Below, in pieces: positions 11,550 to 24,001 of a stretch of DNA of 64,000 bases (positions within the stretch are counted from its first letter, which is position 1; the number at the start of each line of letters is the position of its first letter). The notes beneath the pieces were generated by a model. It saw only the letters and a program-made list of their open reading frames with translations. It was not told the origin of the DNA and searched no databases. The translations under genes and the position numbers were made by a program. This DNA is from Umbelopsis isabellina (lineage: Eukaryota > Mucoromycota > Umbelopsidomycetes > Umbelopsidales > Umbelopsidaceae), in assembly GCA_016758905.1 (NCBI GenBank), contig JAEPQZ010000004.1:496001-560000 (forward strand), given 5' to 3'.

Positions 11550-12162
11550 AATGCCATATGGACGTTCAATGGATCCACCAGATAAGCCGTTAATGGTATG
11601 GATCTGTAGCAGGCAACGAATAAAAATAGGACCTTATAGTTGTTTGCATTGCACGTTGTTGTTACAATGGTTGACAGGTTTTTTTCTTATTTTTTTTTGA
11701 TGAGTTCTGCCTGCTTGATTTAGTAATATGGATTTACTTCAAAGCCATATTATGACATCCCTGACTTTATCCCTCGCGTTGAACATATATAACCAATGAA
11801 AACGCTATGTTTTCCCATTGATCAATGGGATGCCCAGATGCCCAGAAACTCGGTGACTCGCCAAAATAGCTTTGATGTAAGGGCAAAAGAATCTGTTGGT
11901 ACTATTGCGTGTATCGATAATCTTATCATAGAGGGCTGTTCTATTGAAAATTGATCTTCACTCCATAGTTAATCATATCGTCGCGATTTTTTCGAGATTC
12001 AAGCTATGTTTACAAAAACATGATATATGTATAAATTATACGGCTTTATCCTGCCATCACACTTGCGTGGGCGTGTCCTGAAATTACGCTTGCATTGAAT
12101 GTACATCTTTTTATTTTTATTTTGTAAGTTGCGCGCAAGAAAAAAAGATTGGGGATTTATAT
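11550..12162. other. Convergent spacer, no gene seen
   Basis: This holds the 3' flanks of the TMEM14 gene and of PA2G4. It is AT-rich with poly-T runs near 11680-11700 and 12100-12120. No ORF, RNA gene or repeat family was recognised. Confidence 0.5.
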
Positions 12163-13550
12163 TTAAGCGGTGGCAGCCTCAGCTTCACCAGCAGCCTTCT
12201 TCTTCTTGTTCTTCTTAGCGCTAGGCTTCAAAGGAGTAGACAAAAGCTTGACAAGCTCTTCATCCTTCAATTCCTTGTCACTCTTTACGACAGCGGGGTC
12301 ATAAGGAGGAGTGGTAATCTTAACATTGCCATTCTTGGTCAACAACAAAGTAGCCAAAAATTGAACAACCACACCATCACGTTCGTACAAAATGTCATAG
12401 GGCAAAACAGTTTGGTGCTTGGCGCACTCAATGATACCCATACGACCCTTACGCTCATCATCGAGGTCACGGAGAGAGAAGGGGAAGTTACCAAACTTGG
12501 TGTTGATTTCACCAAGAACGGCACGAGAAGCTTGCATCTTCAATTGGTAACGAGTACCAGTCTTCTTGTAGACAGTAGTACGGGTTTCCATTTGTCTAGT
12601 CTTGCCCTCACCGGTGGAGACAAGAATGTCAACAGCGTAGACTTCGTTCTCGGCAAAGGTAACACGCTCGAAATCGCGCAAGTGACCTTCGCTGGGGTTG
12701 GTGATGACTTGCTTCTTACCATCGACAACATCCTTCTCCTGTTGGTGGGTCAACATGCCTTCAACGCACTTGACACCGAATTCGTCAGTGATTTGACCAA
12801 TGGCCTTGGTGACGTCCATGTTCTTGTTACCGGGCTTGATCATGCGAACAGCAGCCTCAAGAGCAGTGTGAGCAGCCTTCAAAGCATCGGCGACGGGTCC
12901 AGTGACGGGCTTCTCGGCGGAAGCACCGACAACAACGGTGTGGGCAATAGGGGCACCATAACCATCAATTTGAGCACCGAGTTGGCTGAAGAAATAACAT
13001 TGAATTAGGCATCAATTCCACGTGGAAAAATTCGATCAATTGCTCAAAAACTTGTGCTTACATCTTGACGGCATCACCATCCTTCAAGGTGGTGGCAGCT
13101 TCGGGGTCGCTGGCAATGGGAGAGAAATGGGCAACGCAGTCGTTGATGGAGATACAAGTGGGGAAGCCGACACCTTTTTCATACAAAAATAAAAAAAAAA
13201 GTCAGCAATCCATTGCATTTTTGCTTTGAAGAACACTCTTGAGGTTGAACAATTGATATTTACCCTTGGGGGTCTTGGCCTTGTTGTAAACAGCCTTGGT
13301 GGCCTCACGAATGAGCTTATCACCCTCAATGCAAATGTCGATAGCCTTAGCGCCAGCAACGCAAAGAGGAATGACTTGGTTCAAAACACCTAAAATAAAC
13401 AATGGCCCAAATTTAGAGATCGGATCCAGATCAAGTTGCGATTTTTCAAGATCACGTACGAGTTGAGATTTCGGCAGCAGTCTTGTACTTTGTAACAACA
13501 TCGTTGTTGGCAATGGTAGTGTCGACAACTTTTTGCTGAGCGTCCGCCAT
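12163..13550 (-). CDS. PA2G4/EBP1 homologue (inactive methionine-aminopeptidase fold)
   Basis: Exons 13550-13460, 13389-13264, 13173-13062, 12985-12163; 383 aa. The whole protein follows the PA2G4/EBP1 (S. pombe Cdb4-like) plan: a pita-bread methionine aminopeptidase fold, then a Lys-rich tail ([14 protein letters not shown]). In true MetAPs a second metal-binding Asp sits in a D-x-x-x-x-x-x-D-x-A-x-T context. Here the segment reads [14 protein letters not shown], with His in that place, as in EBP1, so peptidase activity is not expected. Known relatives bind the 60S subunit at the peptide exit tunnel and act in ribosome biogenesis and growth control; yeast Arx1 is the distant counterpart. The gene is divergent from EFL1, another 60S maturation factor, across 149 bp. 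Codon use is biased toward C-ending codons, consistent with high expression. Confidence 0.92.
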
Positions 13551-13699
13551 GTTGTGTTTTTTGCAAAAGTGAAAAGGAAGGGAAAGTTTTTTCGAAAATC
13601 GCGTTGCCTCAGTATGGAATTCACAAAACAGTCACACTTTTCTTTTTACTGCATCAGCTAACTCTGTCCTCATACTTGCTTTGCTCCCCTCGTTTGACA
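13551..13699. promoter_or_regulatory. Shared bidirectional promoter of PA2G4 and EFL1
   Basis: Only 149 bp separate the two start codons, so both transcription starts and both leaders must fit here. It contains a T-run/GAAAA core near 13575-13600 and CT-rich stretches toward EFL1. Because both products act on the 60S subunit, co-expression from this element is a reasonable inference. No factor-binding site was assigned. Confidence 0.6.
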
Positions 13700-16600
13700 A
13701 TGCCTACTGTTACAACTGCTAAACTGCAAGAGCTGCAAAGCACTCGCAAGAATATTCGTAACATATGTATTCTAGCCCACGTAGATCATGGTAAAACAAC
13801 GTTGTCCGACTCATTACTGGCATCCAACGGAATTATCTCCAGCAAGTTAGCTGGTAAAGTTCGGTACTTGGATTCTCGAGAAGACGAACAAGAACGTGGC
13901 ATTACTATGGAGTCAAGCGGTATCAGCTTGTATTTTCAAGTTCTTAGATCTATTATGGAAGGTGAAGGTAAGGTTTCATTTCACTGTGCTATGCTATTGT
14001 AGCTGTTGGTAGTGTATCATCACATGAATTGAGTGAGCTCATGCCTTTTTGTTACTTTGACGACTCAGAGCAAAAGACCATATCTTCAGAATACCTTGTA
14101 AATTTGATTGATTCACCTGGGCACGTCGATTTCTCTTCGGAGGTATCTACAGCTTCGCGACTTTGCGATGGCGCTCTTGTGCTCATTGATGCCGTCGAAG
14201 GCATATGCACTCAGGTATGTCATCTTGTTCCCTCCTTTCCCGGCGTGCTGTACTGAGCCCAACCATCTGACAAATTTTCAATTTTAATTGTTATTTGCAA
14301 ATTGCAGACTATTACGGTGCTGCGGCAAGCTTGGGCGGAGAAGGTCCGACCAGTTTTAGTTTTCAACAAAATCGACCGCTTAATTACTGAAATCCAATTA
14401 ACACCTATGGAAGCATACCAACATCTCAACAAAATTTTAGAACAAGCTAATGCAATTATGGCGACTTTTTTGACGGGAGATGCTATGGCCGAGGAGGCTC
14501 GCAAAGTCGAAGAGCAAAAACACAAGGCGGCGGAACAAGCTACTGTAGAAGATATTCAAAACCAAATGTTTGATTGGAGTATGGAAGAGTTGGATGACTC
14601 TGACATTTATTTTGACCCTGCTGTTGGCAACGTTATATTTGCCAGTGCCTATGATGGATGGGCTTTCCGGTAAGCATCAGGCTGATGCTCTGTACGGTCG
14701 TCTCTTTAATTGACGTGACTAACATGCCCTTGATTAATCTGTTTTAGCATTCAACAATTTGCGACAATTTACTCCAAGAAGCTTGGTTTCAAAGAAGCAG
14801 CTCTGCGAAAATGCTTATGGGGAGACTTTTATTTCGATCCAAAGTCAAAACGTGTCATTCAGCAGAAGCACCTTAAGGGTAGAAACTTGAAACCAATGTT
14901 TGTTCAATTTGTTTTGGATAACATCTGGGCAGTGTATCGTAACGTCATCGTTGAGCCGTAAGTTCGTGTACAGCACTGGCCTTCATCAGTTTATACTGCA
15001 TTATTAATTCATTTGATCTTTTAGTGATCGTGAACGAACCGAGAAAATCGTAGCGTCTCTTAACTTGAAGATTTTGCCTCGAGATATGCGTTCAAAAGAT
15101 ACCCGCACTCTTCTCACTGCCATCATGACACAGTGGCTTCCCATGTCGACAGCTATTTTGATTACCATCATTGAACAGTTGCCGTCACCAAATGTCGCTC
15201 AAAAGGTTCGTCTTCCCAAGATATTATACCCGTATGCTGACGGCCCTATCGAACCATCCAATGATTTGGAGAAAGCTTTGTTTGACTGTGATCAATCTGA
15301 TGAAGTTCCGGCCGTTGCGTACGTCAGCAAGATGTTTGCTGTACCTGCCGATGTATTGCCTGAGAATCGACGCAAGCAGTTGACCGCAGAAGAGTTGCGG
15401 GAACGCGGAAGAATTCATCGTGCCGCATTAAAGGCTGCTGCTGAAGGAAACGCACCTGGTGATACGGCAACACAAGATGTTGGAGTGGAAGTGGCTGCAC
15501 CTGACGTACCAGAAGTTGCTGAAGCGGACAAAAATGAAGAGTCACTTATTGGTTTTGCTAGATTGTACTCGGGCAAGCTGCGTGTCGGGCAAAAGCTGTA
15601 CGTTCTGGGCCCCAAGTATAACCCGCAACAACCAGACAAACATTGCTCAGAAATCACCATCAAGAATTTGTACATGATTATGGGTAGAGAACTAGAAGCC
15701 TTGCCTGAGGTTCCGGCTGGCAATGTATTTGGCATTGGTGGTCTTGAAGGTCATGTGCTAAAGAATGCTACCTTAAGTACCACAAAAGATACACCAAATT
15801 TGGCTGGTGTTATAACTGATAGTGCTCCAATTGTCCGAGTTGCGCTAGAGCCAGAGGATTTATGTGAGTATTACCAAAGGCAGAAATGTTAGAGGGGTTT
15901 GTAACTAAACATCATATTGTTTGTAGCTCAAATGGACAAGCTGGTGCGCGGATTGCGTTTGTTGAATCTTGCCGACCCTTGTGTGGAGGTGATGTTGCAA
16001 GAGACAGGCGAACACGTTATATTGACTGCCGGCGAGTTGCATTTGGAACGTTGCCTCAAAGATCTTCGAGAACGTTTTGCAAAGATCGAGATCAACGTCT
16101 CGCCTCCCATTGTTCCTTTCCGTGAATCCATTGTTAGCGCTGACTTACCTGCAAACAAAGAAAAAGATGGCGCCATGATTCCCAGAGGAACCATCACCGT
16201 GCCTATTCCCAGCAAGTTTATCAGTCTGAAATTGCGCGCAGTTCCCCTTCCCAAGAATGTGGTTGAGTTCATCTCCTCGCACACAGCAACAATCAAAACT
16301 ATTGTGGAGCAAAAGCTTGCACGTAAGAACGCCAAAAAACAGTCCAAAGATGGCGAAGCTGAAGACATTCGGGCCGAAAACATCACTGGTGAACTCAGTG
16401 AAGAGAAGATCCTTTCCGCCGCTGATTTCCAAAATCAGCTTAAGAAAGAGTTTAAAGTGGCTCAAGACCAAGGTGGTCCTTTGGCCCAAGTTTGGGACGG
16501 TATTGTCGACCAGTAAGTTTCTAATTGATTGTACAACCAGTGTTCTGGGTTTAGTCACTAAGTCTTTTAATTAGAATTTGGTCGTTTGGACCGAAGCGTG

Positions 16601-17424
16601 TTGGACCAAATTTGCTGGTCAATAAGATTCCAGGTTACGTTCGAAAGCACTTCTTCCATGTAGACGAGGCTGCCAAAGAAGCTGGAGAAAATGCCCAGGA
16701 TGAAGAAGATGACGACGAAGTAGTCAAGGTCAGCCAACAAGACTCGCGACTTGGCATTCTCGATGTTGATTTCAACATCCATACTGCTTTCCAGTTGTCC
16801 ACGCTTACGGGCACTCTATGTGGCGAACCTATGCTAGGCGTCTGCTATATTGTAGAGGATGTCATTGTCAACAGTGACGAGATGGTTGGTCCTGATGGCG
16901 ACGCTATCGACGTGCGATCTAAAATTGGTATCATTCAAGGTCAAGTCATTTCTACCATGCGTGAAGCTTGTCGCCAAAGTTTCTTGGACTGGTCTCCACG
17001 GCTGTATTTGGCCATGTACTCATGTGATATTCAGGCATCAGCCGAGGTTCTCGGAAAGGTGTACGGTGTGGTTTCTAAGCGTCGTGGTAGAATTATCTCT
17101 GAAGATCTCAAGGATGGTACTTCGTTCTGGCAGATCAGCGCACGTATGCCAGTGGTAGAGAGTTTTGGATTTTCTGACGAAATACGAAAGCGAACTTCTG
17201 GAGCCGCCAGCCCTCAACTTGTTTTCAGCGGATTTGAAATGTTAGACCAAGATCCGTTCTGGGTACCCACTACTGAAGAAGAGCTGGAAGATTTGGGTGA
17301 AAAGGCTGATAGAGAAAACCTTGCTAAAAAGTACATGGACACTGTGCGCAAGCGCAAGGGCATGTTTGTAGAAAAGAAGATTGTCGAACACGCCGAAAAG
17401 CAACGCACATTGAAAAAGAATTAA
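13700..17424 (+). CDS. EFL1: Elongation-factor-like GTPase EFL1 (Ria1)
   Basis: Seven exons: 13700-13967, 14069-14214, 14308-14669, 14748-14957, 15025-15863, 15927-16512, 16575-17424; 1086 aa, against 1110 for yeast Efl1. It is an EF-2-like GTPase that, with Sdo1/SBDS, releases the anti-association factor Tif6 from nascent 60S subunits in the cytoplasm. The G domain shows AHVDHGKT (26-33), RGITMESS (switch I), DSPGH (G3) and NKID (G4). The insert in domain II rich in Ala, Glu and Lys ([19 protein letters not shown] and on) distinguishes EFL1 from EF-2, as does a second acidic insert ([13 protein letters not shown]). EF-2's diphthamide histidine loop is not seen, as expected. All introns are 60-110 nt with GTAAG-type donors. 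Confidence 0.95.
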
Positions 17425-17564
17425 AAGCAACAAACATGTAGTATAGCTAGACCTTCGCCCACCACCATCTCCCCTTTTCCTATGTTCCCAATGCATTCAC
17501 TTGGAATTCAAATTGTACAATGAATAGAATTTTTAATTTTATTATAGACTATTGATGTTACACT
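17425..17564. terminator. Convergent 3' flanks of EFL1 and the nucleoporin gene
   Basis: Only 140 bp lie between two facing stop codons, so the 3' UTRs and polyadenylation sites of both genes must be packed here or overlap. The AT-rich part at 17520-17550 (AATTTTTAATTTTATTATAG) could serve both strands. No precise cleavage site was assigned. Confidence 0.4.
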
Positions 17565-20500
17565 TTAGTCGTCTTCCATGGAAGTATTTCGGAATTGTGT
17601 GAATGCAGGATTGGCATTACCAAAGGGCTTTGGTTGTTGCTGTTGTTGACCAAATGGTTGAGCAGGAGTAAAAGTACTGAAAAGTCTGGTGTTAGATGAT
17701 ACAAGTTACGCTATCAATGTCTGCCATAAGAGATAGAAATTTTGCTTACTTTGCATTGGATTGCTGATTGGCAAATATGTTCTGGCCCTGTTGAGCAGCA
17801 GCACCGAATCCAGTACCACTCTGTGCAGCACTGCGTGATTTGATCCAACTGTTAGTAAATAAGCTCTAGAATGATTAGGTATAGATTGAATGGCTACTTA
17901 CGCAGCAAAACCACCACCAGTAGAGCCAAAAGAAGTGTTTGATCCGAAGGTGGTTGAAGGAGCAGATCCGAAATTACGAGAATAGCTGCCACCTAAGCTT
18001 GAAGTGCTACCGAAGCCAGGTGTACCGAGTCCAGAAGTTGCTCCGAACGATGGGGCAGCCTTGGCACCAAAACCAGTAGTTGCTCCAAATGAAGGAGTTG
18101 CATTTGCACCAAACGAGGTTGTTGAACCAAACGAAGGTGTTGAAGTGGCACCAAACGGAGTTGTAGAGCCAAATGAGGGTTGTGTAGTTGGGGCTTGAGC
18201 TCCAAAAGATGTGGTTGAACCAAACGTTGGCGCTTGTTGCTGCTGACCACCAAATTGAGCTGGTGCTGGTGCTGGCGCTGGTGCCGGTGCTGGTGTTCCA
18301 AAACCAGATGTGCCAGATGAGCTGCCAAACGGTGCCGATGTAGTCTGACTATTGCTTCCGAAAGGTGCAGAGAAACCGCCAAATGAAGATGATGATGCAG
18401 GTGGTTGAGAACCAAAAGGTGCTGAAGTTGATGGTGTACTGCCGAATGGCGAAGTAGATGTGCTACTACCAAATGGAGCAGGGGTGCTTGATGAGAATCC
18501 CGTGCTGGGTGCGGTAGAACCAAATACCGGTGCAGATGTAGTAGTAGAACTGCCAAAGCCTGAACTAGGGCTGGTTGCACCAAATTTGGAAGGACCTCCA
18601 AACGAAGGAGTCGTGCTTGATGTGTTACCGAAAGATGACGAGCCACCAAATGGTGAAGTAGTCGTAGGAGCAGTGGATCCAAATCCAGTTGATGTGGCAG
18701 CGCCGCCGAATGGTGAAGTGGCCTTTCCAAAACCAGTTGTTTGTGAAGTTTCGTTGAACGAACTGCCGCTATCAAAAGTAAGAGAGGAAGCTGCCTCGGA
18801 GACCTCATCAACTTCAGCTGGAGTCTCCTCTACTTGAATATCTTGAGTTTCTGTATCTTCTGGTTGTTGATCTGCGTCCACTACAACATATTCGTCTTCT
18901 TCCGTTCCTTGTTCCTTGGCAGATCCAACATTCTCCTCAGCTTCTGCAACTGGTTCCTCTTGCTCTATGTCTTCGATGGGTTGCGCTTCCTCTTCTGTGT
19001 CTTGTGACTGATCTTCCACTTCGGGTTCTTGCTGGGGAGCAGTTTCTTCTACATCTGGTGTAGGTTCTGCCTCCTTAGTTGCAGTTTCTTCCTCTTCCAC
19101 AGTCTCAGCTTCTTCTGTAGGCTCTGCCTCTGCCGCAGATTCAGGTTCAGGTGCAGGTTCAGACGCAGTTTCTGCTTCTGGAGCAGGCTTTGGCTCGGGC
19201 TCGAATTCTGATGATGTTATCTGAGGTTCTACCTGCTTCTCGGGCTCGGATTCTTCCTGTGCATCAGACTGTGATTCTGACTCTGGTTCTTCTGCGTTGG
19301 ATTTTGTTTCAGACACCGGTTGTTCCTTTTGAAATCCAAAACCAAAGGAGGAGAGCTTAGTTGGCTGCTGCTCTGATGTAGATTTTGGTTGTGACTCAGA
19401 TGGCTGTCCAAATGAAAAGCCTGACAGCTTAGTCGGTGTGTCTGGCAGCTTTTGGCCAAAGTTAAATCCAGAAAACTTGGCTGATTCATCTGATTTCGAT
19501 GCTTCCGGCTCTTTTGCCTGCTGATTAAATGAAAATCCACTGAATTTTGTAGGCTCGTCTTTCTTTGACGGCTGCTGCCCTTTTGAAGATGGCTGTCCAA
19601 ACGAAGGCATTTTTACAGGTGTTGCCGGTTGCGCTGACTTGTTTTCTTCTACTGACCCAAATGACCACTTCGGTACAGGTGCGGGCTCAGAAGCTTTCTT
19701 GCCAAAGTTGGGACGAGCAAAATTTGCTTGAGGCTGCTCTTCATCTTCTTCATCTTCTTCCCATTCCTCTTCTGCTTCCTCTCCTTCCTCCTCATCTACT
19801 TCCTGACTCTCATTGTCGTTTTCATATGATTCATCCGACCATTCCTCCTCTCTTTCTTCCTCTTCTTCCTGATCCTGTTCATCTTCAGTATCAGTGAATT
19901 CAATAACATTAGGCTCCTTAACCGGAGCCTTCAGTTTACGAGGAGTATTGATATCAGATATATCCAAGGAAGCAAGATCAATACCAAGAGGAGAAGGATC
20001 AAGAGGCTCATGACTGCGGCCACGTTCAACAACAGGTTGTGAGCTGAAACGACGAACTGCAGGTTGTCTAGTCGTAGCAGCATCGCTCAATCTGTACAAG
20101 AAACTCTCCTCAAATAACATTTGACTTGCGCTTTCCATGGCTTGTGGTGATGCCGGTGGAAGCTGCATAGATGAAGCCTGGTTTTGCTTTGATTTTGACG
20201 AAGTGATATCCTCTCCCATAAGTTCATCAAATGAAAAGCGTGAGCTATGTGATCGTGGACGTACTTTTTCTTCAATACCCAGTTTGTCCAATTTGGCTTC
20301 GACTTCATCGAGGTCAACGTTGTGCACAAAGAGGCCGTTTCTGATGTCTCGTAGAGTACGGTGAATGGTATAGAGGGATGGTTGACTACCGGAAAAGATG
20401 TTATTACGACAGCTCAACAATGAATGCTCAAAAAAAAAAATGCCCTTACGATAAACCACGAGATGATTTTTTGGTGTGAACAAGACTTTTTTTGACATGC

Positions 20501-23500
20501 TCAACCTGTTGTTCGGTGTTCTTGAAAGCATCATTGACCTTCATTGCCGCCTCTTCAAGTTTTCTTAATGTCTCTTGGGCTTCTGGGCCGAGATGAGTGG
20601 CCTTTACTTCTGAATTTGAATTGGACTTTGCATCAATAAGATTTTGGATTTCTTGTTGCTTATGAGCATCTAAAAGGGTGTATCGTTAGTGACAGTATCA
20701 TAGATTGAAAGTAAAATGGTATTTATGCACATACTCTTGACTGCTTCTTTATCGAGTTTGCTTAGATGCGATTTGATGGAAGCACTATCAGCATGCAGTT
20801 TTTTGACCTTATCAAGAAGCTGCCTAGTCAGATTGATCTGCGTTTTCATGTCACTTAATTTCCATTGGTCAACATTTTTCAAAGCATCGAGTGTATTAAG
20901 AGATCCAGTAGACTGGCGGTTGCTGGCATTCAGCTTTTCAGATGCCTCGGCAAACTTTCCAAGCTATTCAAAAAGTTAGCAATTCAATTTTAAATCTATA
21001 GTGCTTTTATGTATCAATTGAATCACTAAAACATCACTTACATTAGCCAGTTCACTACTCAAGGTAACGTAGGTTGACTCGAATTCTTTAGCCATACCCT
21101 AGACAACAAATGTTAAGCATGCAATCGATCAGCTGTCATCATATACAACAATCTCTACCTTTAAAACTTCCTTTTGTTGAGCTTCTGCAGATGATGCTGC
21201 GGTGGCAGCCGCTGTAGGCTTTGGAGTAGCAGTAGACGAGGTAACACTGGGGCTAGGAGCTGTAGATGGCGAAGCTGCACCGAAGCTTAAAGATGGTTTG
21301 TCGACCTTGAATGAGCCAGCATCACTCGTGTCAGATTTCGGTGTACTACTAGCGAACGAGCTTGGAGTTTGTAATGGCGAAGCAGTTTTGAATCCATCAA
21401 ACGCCGGTTTGGCTTGGTTAGAACCAGCCGTAGTTGCTGGCGCCTTGGGTGCAGCCGCTGCCGCAGGTGCCGGTGAAGACGCGGCTGGCTTTGACTGAAA
21501 TGAAAAGCCGCCAGTTGGTGTACTAGGTTTAGGCAATGTTGCAGACTGATTTGAAGGAGAACCAAAACTGAAGGAAGTCGGTGCTGATGGTGTACCAGGA
21601 GAAGCAGCAGGCTTGCCGAAATTATATGCTGGTGCAGGTGAACTTTTAGCCTCTTGACTAGCATTGCCAAATCCTGAAAATCCAGAGGTCTTTGGAGTAG
21701 TAGATGGCGTGGCAGCCTTACTAGAACCAAATCCACCAGTGGCACCGAATGAAGGTGTTGAAGGAGTAGCTGGTGTCTTTCCAGCACCAAATCCGCCAGG
21801 ACCACCAAACGTACTAGTGAACGGAGAAGGCTGAGATGCAGATGGTGTAGCTTGCTGTGCATTTGTAGGTTTTCCAGCACCGAATCCACCAGGACCACCA
21901 AAAGTGCTAGAAAATGGAGTCGACTGGGTTGCTGGCGCTGATGCAGTATAAGGTGTTGAAGCAGTAGACGGTGCCAGAGGTTGAGCCTTGACAATACCAC
22001 CATAAGGCTCATTACGCTTAGCGGCTTCTACATTTAGACAGTGGAACGCACCCATATTTGCCTCATCATTGAGATAGTATAGAATCGGGACAGGATCGAC
22101 TGTCTTCTCCGGTTCGCTTGGGTCGAGCGCTTCCAGACGTTCAGTGGAAGAGAAATCTACAGCTAAACCTAACGGAGATGTATCCATATCTGTTTTCTCA
22201 GACAATGGAAGATTACCACGTGCGGTATCATCCAAATTCCATACAGCCCAGTCTCCAGATTTGTCTTGTCCAACAATACCAATGGCTGATGAAGGCGCAC
22301 TTGCCACCAAGATAACGTATGGTGCTTCTGCTCCCAAACCCTTTACAACCTCCAGGTAATATTGACCTTGTCTCTCTTGCTGACCAAATGGCATACAGAT
22401 ATCAGTCAGGCGTGTATAGTTCTTGTTGGTCGTCTTTGGTTGTCTGGTAATAATATAACCATCATACATATGAGCTGGTTGGTCTTCTCCGGGTGGAGTC
22501 GGGGCCGCATAGATTGGTAGAAAGATATTGTTTTCAACCCAAAGCACCGATTGTACTAAGCATTTGTCCTAATTAATGTCTAATGTACAGAAAAGAAAAT
22601 GCTAAATGAAGCTTACCATAGCGATCTTGCTCCTCTCCTCCTTTGACAGTCATAGCTTCTGGTGGTTCTACAGCTGTTTTGAGGGTACCTTCATGGTCAT
22701 ACTGGGATAAGTAACCCTTACGGTTTCCAACGGTGATCTGCTTTCCCTTTGGTGACCAGCAAATGGCCGTGGCATCACTATCTGGTAATTTGGCGATTAT
22801 GCTACCACTACTGAGCGACATATATTGGCAAGTATGGTTTGTAAGTAGAACAGCCATCGTGTCTGGTTTGTCCTCTGGATTGGGGCGAATATCCAAGATT
22901 GCTGATCCGGCAGAGAATGTCTTGGTGGGCTCTAAATTCGCCTATAACAATCACAATTAGTTTACGTGGGCAGAAAGGCTATTGCTTTTGGTATCTATCT
23001 TCCGACTTGCCTTGGTTGCGATGGATTTGGCATCGAATAACATTATTTGGCCATCTGCCAATCCAACAATAATTTTGTCCTGATCAGCTGTCAAACGAAG
23101 ATGGTGCACTGGACCCTGCGATACTGGCACATCAATTTTGTCCGTAAAACTTGCAGTAGCTCCTTTGTCGGCTTTATTGAATGTTGATCGAAGATTGGAC
23201 AAGTCTCCAAAAACAAAGCCTTTTCATGAAAATAAAGGGTCAATTCAAATGCAGGAATCGTGTTCAATGTTTAGAATCACCAGTACCTTTTGGAGTACCA
23301 GCAACAAAGTAACCATATTTGCTAGAGCAAGCTAAAAGCGAAACATGACTAGGATACTTCTCGTTGTCAAACGAGCTTTCGGATAAGTTGACCTTGACGT
23401 CGGGATTCAAGGCCTTCAGTTGAAGGAACTGCAAAAAGTTGTTAAGAGACGAAATTCGTGCCCATGAATAGCAATCAAAATAGCATACTTCAATATCCTG

Positions 23501-23554
23501 CTCAGAGGGTTCATCGCTGTCAGTGCCTTGACTTAGTGCCGCAAAGCTGTTCAT
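17565..23554 (-). CDS. Nup159/Nup214-type FG nucleoporin
   Basis: Eleven exons: 23554-23489, 23428-23281, 23219-23011, 22941-22617, 22555-21159, 21098-21042, 20963-20735, 20669-20450, 20385-17902, 17830-17750, 17676-17565; 1775 aa. Residues 1 to about 430 form the N-terminal beta-propeller, with the Nup159/Nup146 hallmark DTSPLGLAVDF and SGDWAVWNLDDTARG. In yeast this docks the helicase Dbp5 for the last step of mRNA export. A first FG block (FGGPGGFGAGK units) covers about 450-690, a coiled coil about 700-900, then a long Glu-rich region with scattered FSFG motifs. A second dense FG block fills the C-terminus to FGNANPAF...SMEDD. Intron 3 (22942-23010) is GC-AG. Yeast Nup159 ends in the coiled coil; FG repeats on both sides of it resemble animal Nup214 more. 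Confidence 0.9.
22942..23010 (-). other. GC-AG intron (69 nt) in the nucleoporin gene
   Basis: The donor reads AAG|GCAAGT and the acceptor TTATAG|GCG, with a CTAAT branch point about 20 nt upstream of the acceptor. Splicing here joins propeller strands IATK and ANLEP in frame. The nearest GT donor would leave an intron of only about 24 nt. Confidence 0.85.
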
Positions 23555-24001
23555 GCCTCTGATTGGAAAAGTTGCAAAGTCGAAACGCGAAAAAAGCTTG
23601 GAACAATACGCCAGAAAATCGTGAGTCAGGTGATTTGCGCTGCAAGGCACACAGGCTCTGAAAACAAACAACAATGATTATACCGAACCTTCCTACAGCT
23701 GAAGGCCAATCCCTCACTTAAATTGACCTGAAAGACACAATAACTTATGATATACATGACTTAATAATTTTTGTTGATCATACTACAGATATAGTTTATA
23801 CGTTTAGGTGGTTTAGACTGGTTGCAAACTTAAAACATTCATATGCTGGGTTCTATGAACTATGATTGTTACTGGAGTTTATTGGAAGGTAATATACAAA
23901 GTTGATCCGTTTCATCATTACAATATCTATCATCTAGGCAAGCGATAATGACGTTGCTTAACCCAGGTACTGGAATGGTTTTAGGGTGGTTATTTGGCAA
24001 C
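23555..24001. other. Spacer upstream of the nucleoporin gene
   Basis: Holds the nucleoporin promoter and the 3' flank of the MRP10 gene, both minus-strand genes. It is AT-rich; no ORF, repeat or RNA gene is supported. Confidence 0.45.

Noticed and set aside
12361-13008. 215-codon plus-strand frame opposite PA2G4
   Set aside because: Antisense shadow of a highly biased gene; the minus strand gives a full family match.
17993-18837. Several open frames overlapping the FG-repeat exon, rich in Leu/His/Pro or Asn/Val/Pro
   Set aside because: Low-complexity shadows of repeated FG codons; no start context or homology.
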